Shown: positions 15,838 to 17,970 of the stretch, in pieces
How the letters are laid out: each line of letters starts with the position of its first letter
Numbering within the stretch: position 1 is the stretch's first letter
Assembly: GCA_016256075.1 (NCBI GenBank)
Contig: SDVU01000196.1
Location: 1 to 17,970, forward strand
DNA length: 17,970 nucleotides
Direction of reading: 5' to 3'
Source of the DNA: Dictyocoela muelleri
Taxonomy: Eukaryota > Microsporidia
Made by a program: the position numbers and the translations under genes
Notes under the pieces: model-generated
The model's input: the letters and a program-made list of their open reading frames with translations, nothing else
Databases searched by the model: none
What the model was told of the DNA's origin: nothing

Positions 15838-17012
15838 CAAACAATTTTTATACTAAAAAAATATTTTGGGGTCAAAAAAACGGAATTTAATTTTGTCTCC
15901 ATATTTTCTCGCCTAAAATTATTAAAAAAAAATTTTATCCATTACACATGGTGCTACAACTGACAGAAAAAGAACACGGAAAATTTTAGATCTTTGAGGG
16001 GAGGGGGGCATTAAGCAGTATCTATTTGCCAATATGGTTAGAAGATCTGAGAGCACAGTATCTCATTCCATAAAAAAATTTAAGGTTTATAGCACAGGAA
16101 GTAATCTCAAAGAATAATAGACGTAAGAAGTTAAATGAAAGATAATTCCTATTTTGAAAAAATGGAAGAAAATCCTCAAACTTTATAACGGGAGTTTTTC
16201 ATTGATATAGCTAAACAAGGCGGGAGTATTGTATATCATCAAACAATAATGAGGTTGTCTAACAGCAATAACATTTTATAATATGCTTCTATAAAAAGGC
16301 CTCTCCTATCAAAAAGCAATATTATTAAGACTATAATGTTCAAAAAACTTTGTGTTTATGCATGAATGCAACTTAAAAAGTATTATTTTCAGTGATAAAT
16401 TCAAATTTAATATCTTATACTCTGATGGTAAAGTTTATGAATGGAGAGTTAGGTTTGGGGCTTAAACTAAATAATCTTACACCGACAGTAAAGCATGTTG
16501 GTGAATCAATATTAGCACGGGACTGTTTTCCATACGATGAAATTCGGCAATTGGTCGTTATAGAAAGCAAAATAGATTCTACAAAGTATGTCAATGTTTT
16601 TGCCAGAAATATACGGGAGTCTACCCGATCTATGAACCTCCATGATTTTATTTTTTAACAGAAAAATGATCCTAAGCATACTTCTAAACTCAAAAATAAG
16701 TATTTTAAAAGAAATAAAATAAATTTATTGCCCCGGGCGCCTCAATCTCCTGATTAAAATCCAAACGAGTCACCTTTGGATATTATTAAAGAGAAACTGG
16801 CTGTTTTAAAGGCCTATAATTTAAAAATTCTAAAGGAAAAAATATAAGAATAATGGGCTTCAATCGATATTAAAACTTGTCAAAAATTATAATTGAGCTT
16901 TAGATATCGTGCAATTGCTGTCTATAAAGCAAAGGGGATGTATACTAAATATTAAATTATTTATTCCGTTTTTTTTGTCCCAAAAATATTCTTTTAGTAT
17001 AAAAATAGTCTG
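15838..17012 (+). mobile_element. Tc1/mariner-type DNA transposon, 1175 bp, inactive
   Basis: Terminal inverted repeats of about 50 bp bound the element: the left reads CAAACAATTTTTATACTAAA and the right, on the other strand, CAGACTATTTTTATACTAAA. Both continue through TATTTT, GGG and CAAAAAAA to CGGAAT near 15885 and 16967. The right side is followed by TA (17013-17014), the Tc1/mariner target; on the left the TA has become TT. A single broken transposase fills the interior. Both ends are present, so the element is whole in outline but dead. Confidence 0.85.
15950..16846 (+). pseudogene. Tc1-like transposase pseudogene
   Basis: The N-terminal DNA-binding part is visible as KRTRKILDL near 15970 and ANMVRRSESTVSHSIKKF near 16030-16085. 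The DDE part begins with SDKFKFNILYSDG at 16391-16429 (first Asp at 16394-16396). After a frame change it continues as PTVKHVGESI and CFPYDEIRQLVVIESKID in 16392-16658, then QKNDPKHTSK and APQSPD to about 16846. The family's QQDNDPKHT is here stop-Q-K-N-D, with Lys (16662-16664) replacing the second catalytic Asp, and SPDLNP has a stop for Leu (16755-16757). At least one frameshift and several stops are present, so it cannot be active. Confidence 0.8.
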
Positions 17013-17104
17013 TAAATATTTCATTATCCCATAAAACAATCCAAAAATTGGTTTAAAAACACTCAATACCCCACGCTAAAAAAATCATTTTTAACCCTTT
17101 TCAA

Positions 17105-17937
17105 ATGATTGAAAATCATGAAATCGAATTTTTAATAAAATCAAAATTAATCAAGACTGATAAAATTTGTAAAAGATGTTGGGGCAATTGTAGTATTGTT
17201 TTCAAAAAAATTGGATAGTAAGATGTAATAAAAGGAATTGCAGATACGAGACAAGTGTTAGGAAAAATACCCCTTTATATAGAAAGAAGATGTCTTTAAA
17301 TCTGATGCTTGCTATTTATAATGTTTTTTTAAAAAAAGAAAACAATCGCTGATATGGCAATTAAACACAATGTTACAAGGTCACGTGTAAGAAAACGATA
17401 ATTTATATTTATAATTTCATTTTTTATAAATATATTTATGATATTGAAAAATTAAGAGAGGTGATATTATTGTAGAAGGAGATGAAAGCCATTTAGTTCG
17501 TAGAAAGTATCATGGAGGTAGATTATTAAAAGATATATTGGTTTTAAGATTTGTAGAAAGAACTCTACAAAAAATAATTCTTATGCTACCATTTATCAAA
17601 AGAAAAAAAATCTGTATTAAATTTTTTTACTTTATTATTTGTAAAAAAAATTCAAAAAATATATACTAATAAATGGGATGGTTATTCTGAAATTAAAAAT
17701 TTAGTTTATTAACACAAAACAGTAAATCATACGGAAAATTTTGTTGATCCGAGAGTAATTGTCATACAAATACAATTGAAGTGAATTGGTCTAGTCTGAA
17801 AGAGGAATACCAATAAGTTTAGAAAGACGAAAATACATTAAAGCATTTCTATTAGAATACATGTTAATAAGAAATAATAAAGGCGATGAGCACTGTTACG
17901 ACATATTATGTCACCCAACATATCATGACCCCTATTA
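17105..17937 (+). pseudogene. Merlin/ISXO2-like transposase pseudogene
   Basis: From ATG 17105 an N-terminal zinc-ribbon-like part reads KICKRCWGNC, then in another frame RCNKRNCRYETSVRKNTPLY (17220-17280), the family's helix MSLNLMLAIYNVF, and TIADMAIKHNVTRSRVR. The catalytic core follows: VEGDESHLVRRKYHGGR from 17472 (first Asp 17481-17483), TNKWDGYSEI from 17665 where the family has TD-W--Y, VNHTENFVDP near 17725, CHTNTIEVNWSSLKEEY from 17760 and RKYIKAFLLEYMLIRNN near 17830-17880. This is the ISXO2-like DDE fold used by Merlin transposons, which are frequent in microsporidia. Several frameshifts and stops, and Asn in place of the second Asp, make it dead. The inverted repeats are not identified; the right end may lie beyond the window. 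Confidence 0.8.
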
Positions 17938-17970
17938 AATTAAATTTGAAAATTAAAAAAATCAAATTTT

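Overview
The window looks like a piece of a large, AT-rich, repeat-laden microsporidian genome (the kind known from Anncaliia, Hamiltosporidium, Edhazardia or Nosema bombycis). The reasons are: three short, apparently intronless eukaryotic genes in about 18 kb; a CCCC block directly or 3 nt before the start codon of all three, which is the translation-start-adjacent C-rich motif known from microsporidia; a very short ribosomal protein eS7; and a crowd of decayed DNA transposons, including a Merlin/ISXO2-type transposase of a kind common in these parasites. The species is inferred, not proven.

Host genes. A 149-codon eS7 (RPS7) gene lies on the minus strand at 1087-1536. A 219-codon TMEM33/Pom33-like membrane protein lies on the plus strand at 10135-10794. 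An actin-related protein with a long Asn/Asp/Glu-rich insert lies on the minus strand at 13295-14554, its start placed by the CCCC motif. They do not form an operon. They would act in translation, in ER/nuclear-pore membrane shaping, and perhaps (if the protein is Arp4-like) in chromatin remodelling.

Mobile DNA. From left to right: a 22-bp tandem array and a probable pogo/Tigger-type end (27-295); a tRNA-headed SINE-like repeat on the minus strand (481-919) and a second, worn copy on the plus strand (2141-2412); and a nest at 2860-9436. The nest is a broken Ty3/gypsy LTR fossil on the minus strand with two recognisable LTRs, a 350-bp MITE at 3136-3485 and a 1.5-kb MULE (Mutator-like) at 4630-6164. 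The fossil's internal region is present as two overlapping segments either side of the MULE. After the TMEM33 gene come three more SINE-like copies (11494-11942, 12366-12652, 14709-15110), a hAT-like end (11949), a worn MULE terminus (12737), a 10-bp tandem array (15311-15410), a complete but dead Tc1-like element with its inverted repeats (15838-17012) and a dead Merlin/ISXO2-like transposase (17105-17937).

The most noteworthy structures are the SINE-like family, whose five copies share a pol III A/B-box head and a common 3' body, and the self-complementary GTCGCG termini shared by the MULE and the MITE. The remaining intergenic DNA is AT-rich with no gene that I can support.
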